From NCBI RefSeq assembly GCF_002946835.1, contig NZ_CP026652.1:4464001-4528000 (forward strand): a stretch of DNA of 64,000 nucleotides, written 5' to 3'. Position 1 is the stretch's first letter, and every line of letters starts with the position of its first letter. The notes under the pieces are model-generated. The model was given only the letters and a program-made list of their open reading frames with translations. It ran no database searches and was not told the origin of the DNA. The translations under genes were made by a program, and so were the position numbers. Source of the DNA: Streptomyces dengpaensis (lineage in GTDB: Bacteria > Actinomycetota > Actinomycetes > Streptomycetales > Streptomycetaceae). Of this stretch, positions 32,059 to 38,968 are shown piece by piece.

Positions 32059-32603
32059 TTGCCCTCACCCCCGTGGCGGTTCTCCGCGCGGCTGAGCTGC
32101 GACGGGTCGACGCGCGGGCCGTCGTACCAGCAGAACGGGCGGGTCGTGTCGGCTGCCTTGAAGGTGCGGATGGCGGCGCCTTCGGGGGCGTCCGGCAGGG
32201 CGTAGACGCGGCCGCCGTCCAGGGAGGCGAGGAGGCGGGCGCCGTGGTGCTCGCAGCCGTTGGCGCCAGCGTTGTCCGCGTCGAGCACGGTGACGGCGAC
32301 CGGGCCGCCGCACGGAGTGGGGTCGTCGGGGTGAGCGGCCGGGCAGCGCTGGTCACTGCCGGGGGTCCGGACCAGACCGGACCCTTTCTCGTCGACCGGC
32401 TCGGCGCCGAGGGAACGCAGGACCAGGCGCAGGCTCTCCCGGAGGGCGCCGTAGGCCTCGGGGTAGGAGAAGCCGTCGCTCTTGCTGCTGCCGAAGGTGG
32501 CGAGCAGCTGCTGGGCGACGCGGACGGCGACGGTGAGGTCGCTGGACTCGTCGAGGTTGTCCGGGGTGGGCTGCTTCGTGCAGCTGGGTACGGTACTGGA
32601 CAA
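32055..32603 (-). CDS. AICE-type hypothetical protein
   Basis: A 182-residue protein. The most likely start is TTG, seven bases after GGAG (LSSTVPSCTKQPTPDNLDESSD). Residues 25-75 are helical, then CPAAHPDDPTPCGGPVAVTVLDADNAGANGCEHHGARLLASLDG forms a CX..C..C-HH cluster suggestive of zinc binding. I recognise it only as a recurrent member of Streptomyces transfer operons. Confidence 0.6.
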   Translation of the reverse strand: MSSTVPSCTKQPTPDNLDESSDLTVAVRVAQQLLATFGSSKSDGFSYPEAYGALRESLRLVLRSLGAEPVDEKGSGLVRTPGSDQRCPAAHPDDPTPCGGPVAVTVLDADNAGANGCEHHGARLLASLDGGRVYALPDAPEGAAIRTFKAADTTRPFCWYDGPRVDPSQLSRAENRHGGEGK

Positions 32604-32688
32604 GGTCTGACTCCTTGTTGGAGAAGGGTCGGATCTAGGCCCCGGGGCGGCGGTAGGGTCGCCGCCTCCGGGGCCGTCTTGGTGCGGG

Positions 32689-33558
32689 CTACGCCCGGGC
32701 GGTTGCCTTGGCGCGGATGGCCACGAGGCGGGTGTGCAGCTTCCGAAGCTCGCCCAACTGGCCCTCCACCGTGTCGATGAACTCGGCCAGCTGGTCCGGG
32801 CCCATCGGACGGGACCACAGGCCGTCGACGACCTCGACCTTGACGTGCGGGACGCGCTCGGCCTCACCAAGCTCGGAGTCCGGGATGACCTCGAGCTGTG
32901 CGGACAGCAGCCGGCGCTGCTCGTACTTCTCGAACTCCTCGCTGGCCTCGACGGTCCGTTCCTGGCCGTACGCCTGGTGGTGGATGTCCGAGGGGGCCGC
33001 GGTGAGGTACTGGTCCATCTCGTGGCTGTTCTCGCACCAGATCGTGCAGGTGACGGTGACCTCGGCGAGGTCGCCCGTGCGGATGTACTTCCAGGTGCGC
33101 GGCTCGGCCGGGGGCGCGGGCTCGCGGACGGCCATGACCTTGTCGGCGAGTGCGTCGGCCGTGTCGAGTAGGCGCCGCAGCTCCGTGGTCTTCGGACGGA
33201 CCTCTTCCGGGGCGAAGTCCTCGCTGCGGATGTAGATCATCGCCGGGCTGTTGCCGTCGACGTCGGAGAGCTGGACGAACCCGATGTCGAGCAGCTGCTC
33301 GCCGCCCTTGTCGAGGACGTGGTGCTCGTGGTTGAAGTGGTCGTAGTGCCCCGGGGTGGTGTCGGTGCAGATCCCGGGCCAGACGGGGCAGCCGGCGGGC
33401 TCGGTGTGCTCGCGGGCGCCGCCCTCGACGAGCTCGTCGGCGTACGCTCGCGGCTGCCCGCTCGCACCGGCGCGGAGGTCACGGGACAGCGGGGTCTCGA
33501 CGGTCTGGTCGGCGACGAGGTGGGCGGTGGCGGCGGCAAGGGCCGTGGCGTAGTTCAT
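32689..33558 (-). CDS. DUF6907-related large hypothetical protein
   Basis: A 289-residue protein with two Cys/His patches of DUF6907 flavour (GCPVWPGICTDTTPGHYDHFNHEHHV and VTCTIWCENSHEMDQYLTAAPSDIHH) and a C-terminal helix (LAEFIDTVEGQLGELRKLHTRL). It looks like a duplicated or fused member of that family. The ATG nine bases after GGAGGGA is chosen over an upstream in-frame GTG. It is the second gene of the transfer operon. Confidence 0.65.
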   Translation of the reverse strand: MNYATALAAATAHLVADQTVETPLSRDLRAGASGQPRAYADELVEGGAREHTEPAGCPVWPGICTDTTPGHYDHFNHEHHVLDKGGEQLLDIGFVQLSDVDGNSPAMIYIRSEDFAPEEVRPKTTELRRLLDTADALADKVMAVREPAPPAEPRTWKYIRTGDLAEVTVTCTIWCENSHEMDQYLTAAPSDIHHQAYGQERTVEASEEFEKYEQRRLLSAQLEVIPDSELGEAERVPHVKVEVVDGLWSRPMGPDQLAEFIDTVEGQLGELRKLHTRLVAIRAKATARA

Positions 33559-33734
33559 GGTCTCTGATCCCTCCGGTGTGACGTTCACGTGGCTCTTCTC
33601 CTCGTAGTCGTCCCGCAGGGGTTGGGCCAGGCGCCCCTTCTCCGTTCGAGGGACGTTCGGCCCAACTCCGTTACCCCGGCGGTAGAATTCGCGTCTTCAG
33701 AACGCGGGCCGGGCAGGCGCGGGCGGGTGGCGGA

Positions 33735-34109
33735 CTAGGCCGCGAGCGCCGCGAACGCGGCAGCGGCGGTGGGGGACTTCGGGCGGTACACCCGCAGGCG
33801 GGCCATGAAGGCCGCGGAGTCGTACAGCTTCACGGCGACGGCCTTACGGGCGCGGCCCTTGAGCTTGATGACCGTCTCGCTGGTCGCGGTCGGCGTGACG
33901 CCCTTGGAGAAGGCGCCGGCGAAGCGCTTCGCGGTGGTGGGGTCGAGGCCGCGGCCGATCAGGTGGGTCTTGGCGGTCTGCGGCTGGCCGGAGGCGAGTG
34001 CGCGGGTGGCCTTGCGGAGGGTACGGGTGGCCGCGGCGCGGAGGCGGAGGGTGGCGCGGAGCGTACGGCGCGTCGCGCGGTGCTCGCGGTGGGTGGGAAC
34101 ATGAGCCAT
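33735..34109 (-). CDS. basic protein, first gene of the transfer operon
   Basis: A 124-residue, strongly basic protein (HREHRATRRTLRATLRLRAAATRTLRKATRAL) with a C-terminal helical part ending in an Ala-rich tail. The charge suggests DNA or RNA binding. It starts with ATG after GGGAG and is the first gene behind the operator-covered promoter near 34196-34224. Proteins of this kind are annotated as mobile element transfer proteins in streptomycetes; the mechanism is unknown. Confidence 0.65.
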   Translation of the reverse strand: MAHVPTHREHRATRRTLRATLRLRAAATRTLRKATRALASGQPQTAKTHLIGRGLDPTTAKRFAGAFSKGVTPTATSETVIKLKGRARKAVAVKLYDSAAFMARLRVYRPKSPTAAAAFAALAA

Positions 34110-34184
34110 AGCGGTTCTCCCTGGTGGATCAGGTGGATTCCGTCAGGCCCTCGGTCGGTGTTGCTGCACCGCCGGGGGCTGTTC

Positions 34185-34291
34185 TTGTGGCTACAAACCT
34201 AATGGCTTTGTGGCTACAAAGCAAGGGGGTTGATGGGCGAGTTTGTGGCCACGAACACTCGTGCGCACGCTTGCCGTCTGTAGCCACAAAG
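34185..34291. promoter_or_regulatory. four-operator divergent control region of the transfer operon
   Basis: Four copies of a TTTGTGGCTACAAA-like palindrome occur at 34185-34197, 34206-34221 (CTTTGTGGCTACAAAG), 34241-34256 and 34276-34291. Leftward promoter: TTGCTT (34219-34224, minus strand), 17 bases, TAGGTT (34196-34201); operator 2 fills the spacer and operator 1 covers the start. Rightward promoter: TTGCCG (34271-34276), 18 bases, TACTCT (34295-34300), with operator 4 in the spacer. Both promoters are therefore arranged for repression by one protein. Confidence 0.8.
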
Positions 34292-34307
34292 CCGTACTCT
34301 CGCGGGC

Positions 34308-34532
34308 ATGACACCCGAGGTAGAGACCGAGTACGACACCCCCCGCCGCTTCCGCGCCCCCGACGATGAGTGGGAGCCGTTCGAGCAGGCGACACGCGCC
34401 GTGCATCCCGAGGGGCGCAGCCCTCGCGCTCGGGTGCTGCGCGAGTTCATGCGCTGGTATATGAGGCGCCCCGGGGCGAAGCTGCCTGAGCGGCCGCCGG
34501 CCGGACCCTGGTCCGAGCCTGGGAGGAGCTGA
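34308..34532 (+). CDS. small ribbon-helix-helix-like repressor candidate
   Basis: A 74-residue protein: TPRRFRAPDDEWEPFEQATRAVHPEGRSPRARVLREFMRWYMRRPG. A short N-terminal strand followed by two helices with basic residues fits a ribbon-helix-helix fold. It diverges from the transfer operon, and its promoter -10 (TACTCT) ends seven bases before the ATG, so the mRNA is probably leaderless. It is the obvious candidate for the protein that binds the four operators and keeps transfer off. Confidence 0.7.
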   Translation: MTPEVETEYDTPRRFRAPDDEWEPFEQATRAVHPEGRSPRARVLREFMRWYMRRPGAKLPERPPAGPWSEPGRS

Positions 34533-34585
34533 GCCGCACACCTTGTCAACATCGAACGGCCAAAGTTCCGGACAGGGAGTTCCTC

Positions 34586-34795
34586 GTGGCAGATCCGAAG
34601 GCCGACTACTGGGCAATCGCTGACGTCGCCAGCTACTGGGGTGTGAGCGAGCAGACGATCAGGGCGTACCGCTCCCGAGGGCGCGGCGAGTTGCCGCCGG
34701 CGGACAAGGTGTTCAGCCGCTCGCCCGTGTGGAAGCCAGCCACGATCATCGGCTTCCAGCGCGTCGGGCAAGGCACCCGGACGGACCTGCACTGA
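34586..34795 (+). CDS. MerR/Xis-like helix-turn-helix protein
   Basis: A 69-residue protein starting with GTG: YWAIADVASYWGVSEQTIRAYRSRGRGELPPADKVFSRSPVWKPATIIGF. This winged helix is like AlpA/excisionase proteins. It is the last gene before attR. Xis genes often lie beside att sites, so it competes with the protein at 8404 for that role. Confidence 0.7.
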   Translation: MADPKADYWAIADVASYWGVSEQTIRAYRSRGRGELPPADKVFSRSPVWKPATIIGFQRVGQGTRTDLH

Positions 34796-34827
34796 GCGCC
34801 CGGAGCTGGCCGCGGCACGGCGTGCTC

Positions 34828-34895
34828 GATGGCACGGCGATGGCACCAAGTGGCCCGTACGCGTTCCGTCGAGGGTCAACCACATCCGATGGCAG
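34828..34895. promoter_or_regulatory. candidate integrase arm-type sites, right end
   Basis: GATGGCAC at 34828-34835 and 34839-34846 (11 bp apart, one helical turn) and GATGGCAG at 34888-34895 lie 70-135 bases before attR. The same octamer occurs near attL at 5793. No gene covers this 168-base stretch. Confidence 0.4.
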
Positions 34896-34963
34896 TGCGG
34901 GTCTGACCTGCGGCGGAGCGCCTCGGGCAGTCGCGGCGCGTCGTCCTCATACGAGGGGCAACA

Positions 34964-35023
34964 CACTGCTAATGCGGTTTGGGACTTCAATCCCATCGAG
35001 GGTTCAAATCCCTCCGCCTCCGC
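34964..35023 (+). repeat. attR, 60-bp copy of the tRNA-Ser 3' end
   Basis: Identical to 5661-5720. It contains the anticodon arm to the 3' end of tRNA-Ser(GCT) without the 5' half, so it cannot make a tRNA. It marks the right boundary of the element. The original chromosomal terminator follows nine bases later. Confidence 0.95.
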
Positions 35024-35031
35024 GCCAAGAT

Positions 35032-35065
35032 CCGAAGCCCCGGTCCACCTGGACCGGGGCTTCGG
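35032..35065 (+). terminator. original chromosomal terminator of tRNA-Ser(GCT)
   Basis: CCGAAGCCCCGGTCCA and TGGACCGGGGCTTCGG form a 16-bp perfect stem with a two-base loop centre. The stem closely resembles the one before tRNA-Ser(CGA) at 54318. Before insertion it would have followed the tRNA directly. Confidence 0.85.
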
Positions 35066-35213
35066 CGTTACCGGGTGCCGCAGCCCGTTTGCCCAGCTCA
35101 CAAGGGGTGCGGCTAACGGATTTCACATGGCGGCGGCAGTCATGTAATGTTCTTCCTGTCGCCGCGAGCGGGCCGAAAACCCGGGAAGCGAAGACGAAAA
35201 CACAACAAAACAA

Positions 35214-35286
35214 GCACTCGTAGCTTAACGGATAGAGCATCTGACTACGGATCAGAAGGTTGCAGGTTCGAATCCTGCCGAGTGCA
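35214..35286 (+). tRNA. tRNA-Arg(ACG)
   Basis: The acceptor stem GCACTCG pairs with CGAGTGC, discriminator A. TCTGA-CTACGGA-TCAGA is the anticodon arm with anticodon ACG, and GCAGG-TTCGAAT-CCTGC is the T arm. Its A34 is the expected substrate of the TadA deaminase encoded at 54499. A terminator hairpin follows. Confidence 0.96.
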
Positions 35287-35293
35287 CACTGAG

Positions 35294-35323
35294 CAGAGGC
35301 CCCGGAGAGATCCGGGGCCTCTG
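35294..35323 (+). terminator. terminator of tRNA-Arg(ACG)
   Basis: CAGAGGCCCCGGA and TCCGGGGCCTCTG form a 13-bp stem with a GAGA-type loop, seven bases after the tRNA. Confidence 0.85.
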
Positions 35324-35366
35324 GCGTTTCGGGGGAAGCCTGGCCGGCTGGAGCGGCGACTTCGCA

Positions 35367-36252
35367 TTGGTGGAGTCGGTGGTTGCCGGGTGCGGGCAGT
35401 GGGGGGCGCGGGTGCGGAGGCTTACGTTGCCGACCGGGGAGCACTGGTTTCCGGCCGTGGACGTGGCAAGCAGCCTGGGGTACGCAAACACGCGTCATGC
35501 TCTCCGCCTGCATGTTGCAGACGGCTTGCAGAAGAGTCTGGGTGAGATTGCACGAGGTGTCGCTGGAAGCGACACCTTGCGCAAACTTGCGGGTCACAGG
35601 CTACAAAGGTCAATGAAAATGGTGAGCCTCCAAGGGCTTGTCCAGCTGGTCAACGCATGCACCAAGCTCGAGTGCGCACCGTTCAAGCAGTGGGTCTCCG
35701 AGGTCATCGAGACCGTCCCGCGCGATGGCTCGTACTCCCTCGAACCGGCCCCCGTGCAGCCCGCCCCCAGTGGCGGCACGGCGTACGTCATGCCTCAGCA
35801 GGTCGCCGACGCCATCGTGCGGCTCGAAGAGCGGAACGTCCGGGCCGACGAGATGCTGCTCGCCTTCCAGGAGGAGCGCGGCGAATTGCTGCGGGAGATC
35901 AGCCTCAGCCAGATGGTGATCGCCGAGGCCCTGCAGTAGATCGCCAACGCTCTGGCTCGCCCGGCTGGCCGCCCGCGACCCGCTGCCGTACCGAAGCTGA
36001 CTCCTCAGGAGCTTCTCGCCGCGTGGAGGGAGAAGAACCTCGTCGTCACGGAGGACATCCACGCGGTGGCGGCCTACCTGGCCCCGGCGCTGCTGCGGGG
36101 CCGGGGCCCGTTACCGACTGGAGGAGATTGCCAGCCGAACAGGGCTGGCGCAGTCGCGCGTCTACGACTGCGTACGGATGCTGCTCAAGCGGGGCTGCAT
36201 GCGGCAAGAGGGCTGCACGCCTGAGGGGGCGCCGGTGTACGTGCTGCCGTAG
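35367..36252 (+). pseudogene. BRO-family (Bro-N) phage-type regulator, broken
   Basis: The first 190 residues are a Bro-N domain (RRLTLPTGEHWFPAVDVASSLGYANTRHALRLHV...VSLQGLVQLVNACTKLECAPFKQWVSEVI) and a coiled helix. They stop at a TAG (35937-35939). Beyond it the same frame continues sensibly (IANALARPAGRPRPAAVPKLTPQELLAAW...), then a one-base shift near 36110 is needed to reach a clear winged helix (RYRLEEIASRTGLAQSRVYDCVRMLLKRGC) ending at 36252. A gene of about 295 codons thus carries a nonsense change and a frameshift. It sits just after tRNA-Arg and may be a remnant of another element. Confidence 0.75.
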
Positions 36253-36273
36253 TGCCGTACGAGTGCAGTGAGA

Positions 36274-36314
36274 GAGGCCCGAAGTCGCAAAACCAAGTTG
36301 CGACTTCGGGCCTC
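36274..36314. terminator. strong bidirectional hairpin
   Basis: A 17-bp perfect stem (GAGGCCCGAAGTCGCAA and its complement) encloses a 7-base loop. It lies just after the broken BRO gene and should terminate from either side. Confidence 0.8.
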
Positions 36315-36350
36315 GCCGTACCGTACCGGACCTCTTGGCTTGGTGCGGGG

Positions 36351-36393
36351 ATGTTGCGTGAAGCGTCTATTCCGTAGACGCTTCACGCAACAT
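36351..36393. repeat. 43-bp near-perfect palindrome
   Basis: An 18-bp arm beginning ATGTTGCGTGAAGCGTCT is followed by a 7-base centre and its exact complement. No T-tract follows. It lies 46 bases before the DUF2797 start and could be an operator, a recombination site or a second terminator. Confidence 0.8.
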
Positions 36394-36438
36394 CGCAGGT
36401 CAGGCCCATTGTCAGTGCCACCCCCTAATGTCATTGAT

Positions 36439-37308
36439 GTGCGGCAGGCGTGGAGATGTTCGGGGCTGCGGTGGTCGGGGGACGGCCCTGTCTTGGTGTG
36501 GGGCGGTGGGCGGGGGAGCCCGCTGGTCTGGGGGAAGCGGGTGGTGTTTGGGGTTGTGGACGGGGGTGTGCGGACGTGTGTGGGGGCTCGGGGGCATGCG
36601 TGTCCCGTGCGGGCGGTGGTGTCGGGGCGTAGTACGGGCGCGCGGTGCGAGGAGTGTGCGCGGTTGGACCGGGCGCACTCCGTGGCCGCCGACACCATGG
36701 CCGATGATCCGCGGCCGTACCACGTGTATCTGGCGTGGTTCGGACCCGGCATGGTGAAAGTGGGGATCACCGCGGTCGAGCGGGGGTCCGCGCGGTTGCT
36801 GGAGCAGGGTGCCGTCACCTTCAGCTGGCTGGGGCAGGGACCGTTGATGGCGGCGCGGCGGGCGGAGGAGTTGTTGCGGGCGGCGCTCAAGGTGCCGGAT
36901 CGGATTCCGTACGCCGACAAGCGGGCGGTGCGGGCGGCGTTGCCGGGCAGCCCGGGCGAGCGGGTGGCCGAGATCCGGGAGCTGCACGCGCGGGTCGGGC
37001 GGCTCGACGCCTGGCCCGAGTCGCTGCGGCGCGCGCCGTTCGAACCGGTCGACCACACCGACGTGTTCGGGCTCGTGGGGCTTCCGGCGGCGGAGGGCGT
37101 CGTGAGCGAGCTCGTCGGGGGCGGGGTGGTGAGTGGGGAGCTGGTCGCGGCCGCCGGGCCCGATCTGCATCTGGCGACTGAGAGGGGCGTTGTTGTTCTC
37201 GATACGCGGCTGATGACCGGGTGGGAGCTGACCGCCGCCGGGGGCGATCGACTCACGGTGCCAGTGAGGGAGTTGGGAGGCCGAGATGTGCAGGGCGGGC
37301 TCTTTTGA
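36439..37308 (+). CDS. DUF2797 protein
   Basis: A 289-residue protein. CPVRAVVSGRSTGARCEECARLDRAHSVAADTM contains a zinc-knuckle-like cysteine set. PYHVYLAWFGPGMVKVGITAVERGSARLLEQGAVTFSWLGQGPLMAARRAEELL is a GIY-YIG-like strand-helix segment (YLAWF...KVGIT), typical of DUF2797. Nuclease activity is not established. GTG at 36439 is the best start after the palindrome; in-frame codons further left run through it. Confidence 0.7.
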   Translation: MRQAWRCSGLRWSGDGPVLVWGGGRGSPLVWGKRVVFGVVDGGVRTCVGARGHACPVRAVVSGRSTGARCEECARLDRAHSVAADTMADDPRPYHVYLAWFGPGMVKVGITAVERGSARLLEQGAVTFSWLGQGPLMAARRAEELLRAALKVPDRIPYADKRAVRAALPGSPGERVAEIRELHARVGRLDAWPESLRRAPFEPVDHTDVFGLVGLPAAEGVVSELVGGGVVSGELVAAAGPDLHLATERGVVVLDTRLMTGWELTAAGGDRLTVPVRELGGRDVQGGLF

Positions 37309-37452
37309 GGGGGATGGGCGAGGCGGGGATGGGGCCGCGCGAGCAGGACGGTCAAGACCCCGACCCCAGGACGGTCAAGACTTGGATCCCATATGGATCC
37401 CGTTCGGCAAGGAGCTGGACGGGTGGGAACGCGCGGGCCGAGAGTGGCGGAC

Positions 37453-37803
37453 ATGAGCGATCACTTCATTGCACCTGTCGCCGCCCATGAACCCCCTTAC
37501 TACGCCGTCGTGTTCACCTCGGTACGGACGGAGGGGGGCAACGGCTATGGCGAGACCGCCGAGCGGATGGAGGAGCTGGTCAAGGACGTCCCGGGCTACC
37601 TGGGCATGGACCACGCGGGTACGCCGGGTGGGCTGTCCGTCACCGTCGGATACTTCAGGGACGAGGTCGCGATAAAGGAGTGGGGCGCCCAGGTGGAGCA
37701 CCGCGCGGCGCAGCAACGCGGCCGCGCCGAGTGGTACGAGCGCTACACCCTGCATGTCGCCAAGGTCGAGCGCAGCCACGGGTTCGAGCGTGAACGTGGC
37801 TGA
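37453..37803 (+). CDS. antibiotic biosynthesis monooxygenase-domain protein
   Basis: A 116-residue ABM-fold protein (PYYAVVFTSVRTEGGNGYGETAERMEELVKDVPGYLGMDHAGTPGGLSVTVGYFRDEVAIKEW...). The dimeric alpha-beta barrel is used by cofactor-free monooxygenases and heme-degrading relatives. Upstream in-frame codons exist, but the ATG after GGCGG fits the family. It overlaps the amidohydrolase gene by 14 bases, indicating co-expression. Confidence 0.82.
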   Translation: MSDHFIAPVAAHEPPYYAVVFTSVRTEGGNGYGETAERMEELVKDVPGYLGMDHAGTPGGLSVTVGYFRDEVAIKEWGAQVEHRAAQQRGRAEWYERYTLHVAKVERSHGFERERG

Positions 37804-38875
37804 GTCGGTGGAGTCGGTGGAGTCGGTGGTGTCGGCTGAGTCGTTGGAGTCGGCTGAGGCCCCGGAGGCTGCGGAGTCGGCTGAGGCCGCGGAAGTTCAG
37901 GAGTTCTGGAGGCGGCTCGGACTCCCCGGGCTCGTCGACGTGCACACGCACTTCATGCCCGAGCGTGTGCTGCGCAAGGTGTGGGACTACTTCGACGGGC
38001 TCGGGCCGCTGACGGGCCGCGTCGAGTGGCCGATCACCTATCGCGCCGACGAGGACGAACGGCTCGCGATGATACGGGAGTTCGGGGTGTGTGCCTTCAC
38101 CGCCATGCTCTACCCGCACAAGCCGGGCATGGCCCAGTGGCTCAATGGGTGGGCGGTCGACTTCGCCCGCCGGACCCCCGACTGTTTGCACACGGCGACC
38201 CTCTTCCCCGAGCCGGGCGTCGAGACCTATGTGCGGGCCGCGGTGGACTCAGGGGCGCGCGTCTTCAAGGCGCATGTGCAGGTGGGGGCGTACGACCCGG
38301 AGGACCAGCTCCTCGATGCCGTATGGGGGTTGCTCGCCGAGGCCGGGGTTCCGATCGTGATGCACTGCGGGTCCGGGCCCTCGCCGGGCAAGCACACCGG
38401 GCCCGGTCCGGTCGCGGGCGTGCTCGCCAGGCATCCCCGGCTGCGGCTCGTCGTCGCGCACATGGGGATGCCCGAGTACGAGGACTTCCTGGACCTCGCC
38501 GAGCGGTACGGGGAGGTGCGGCTCGACACGACGATGGCGTTCACCGACTTCAGCGAGGGGCTCGCGCCGTTTCCGCGCGAGGCGCTCCGCAGGCTTGCGG
38601 ATCTTGGTGGCCGGGTCCTCCTCGGTACCGACTTCCCGAACATCCCGTACGCGTACGTCCACCAGCTGCACGCGCTGGAACGGCTCGGGATGGGGGACGA
38701 CTGGCTCCGGGCGGTCTGCTACGAGAACGGCGCCCGGCTGTTCGGGATCGGCCCCTGCCCATCCGGGATTGACCCCCGCCCCTCTGGGATCGACCCCCGC
38801 CCAACCAGGGGTGACCCCGTCCAGCCGGGGTTGCCCTCCCCCGCCCATCGGGTAGCGCACCCCTCCATCGGGTAG
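37790..38875 (+). CDS. amidohydrolase-2 (ACMSD-like) family enzyme
   Basis: A 361-residue TIM-barrel hydrolase. LVDVHTHFMPERVL gives the HxH metal pair, with later metal or catalytic positions in KAHVQVG, IVMHCGSG, VVAHMGMPEYEDF and LLGTDFPNIPY. The N-terminus is a low-complexity run of ESVESV/AESLESAEAPEAAE from a GAGTCGGTG tandem repeat. The C-terminus has PSGIDPRPSGIDPRP duplications, so both ends have expanded. GTG at 37790 is chosen; GTG at 37796 is equally possible. Confidence 0.82.
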   Translation: MNVAESVESVESVVSAESLESAEAPEAAESAEAAEVQEFWRRLGLPGLVDVHTHFMPERVLRKVWDYFDGLGPLTGRVEWPITYRADEDERLAMIREFGVCAFTAMLYPHKPGMAQWLNGWAVDFARRTPDCLHTATLFPEPGVETYVRAAVDSGARVFKAHVQVGAYDPEDQLLDAVWGLLAEAGVPIVMHCGSGPSPGKHTGPGPVAGVLARHPRLRLVVAHMGMPEYEDFLDLAERYGEVRLDTTMAFTDFSEGLAPFPREALRRLADLGGRVLLGTDFPNIPYAYVHQLHALERLGMGDDWLRAVCYENGARLFGIGPCPSGIDPRPSGIDPRPTRGDPVQPGLPSPAHRVAHPSIG

Positions 38876-38917
38876 CGCATCCTCGTCGTGATCTTCCTAG
38901 GAGTCCCCTGAGCGGTT

Positions 38918-38947
38918 CCTGTGTGTTTCTCAGGGAAAACACAGGTT
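38918..38947. promoter_or_regulatory. inverted repeat before the response regulator
   Basis: CCTGTGTGTTT and AAAACACAGG pair around CTCAGGG, just before the AAAGGAAG ribosome site of the response-regulator gene. It could be an operator or leader hairpin. Confidence 0.4.
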
Positions 38948-38968
38948 CCCGAAAGGAAGCTCTCAGCG

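Larger units (their letters stand above)
5661..35023. mobile_element. 29.3 kb integrative and conjugative element (AICE-like) in tRNA-Ser(GCT)
   Basis: The element is bounded by perfect 60-bp repeats. Next to attL lies a tyrosine integrase. Inside are Xis-like helix-turn-helix proteins, a RepA-type ATPase with adjacent dyad repeats, a WhiB-like protein, a PIN/DUF433 toxin-antitoxin pair, and a leftward transfer operon with a TraB/FtsK translocase and several short membrane proteins of Spd type. That set defines actinomycete integrative and conjugative elements, which move double-stranded DNA with one translocase and need no relaxase or type IV secretion genes. Unusual additions are a lone phage tape-measure-like gene, a cupin cassette and a CYTH enzyme. 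One unit length is 29,303 bp. Confidence 0.92.

Noticed and set aside
34964..35023. A second tRNA-Ser gene
   Set aside because: Only the 3' 60 bases are present. There is no 5' acceptor strand or D arm, so it is attR.
5661..35023. A complete prophage
   Set aside because: Apart from one tape-measure-like gene and a small HTH protein there are no capsid, portal, protease, large terminase or lysis genes, while TraB and Spd-like genes are present. An AICE with phage-derived parts fits better.
38876..38968. A riboswitch before the response regulator
   Set aside because: Only one inverted repeat is visible and no conserved aptamer features are seen; an operator or simple leader hairpin is enough.
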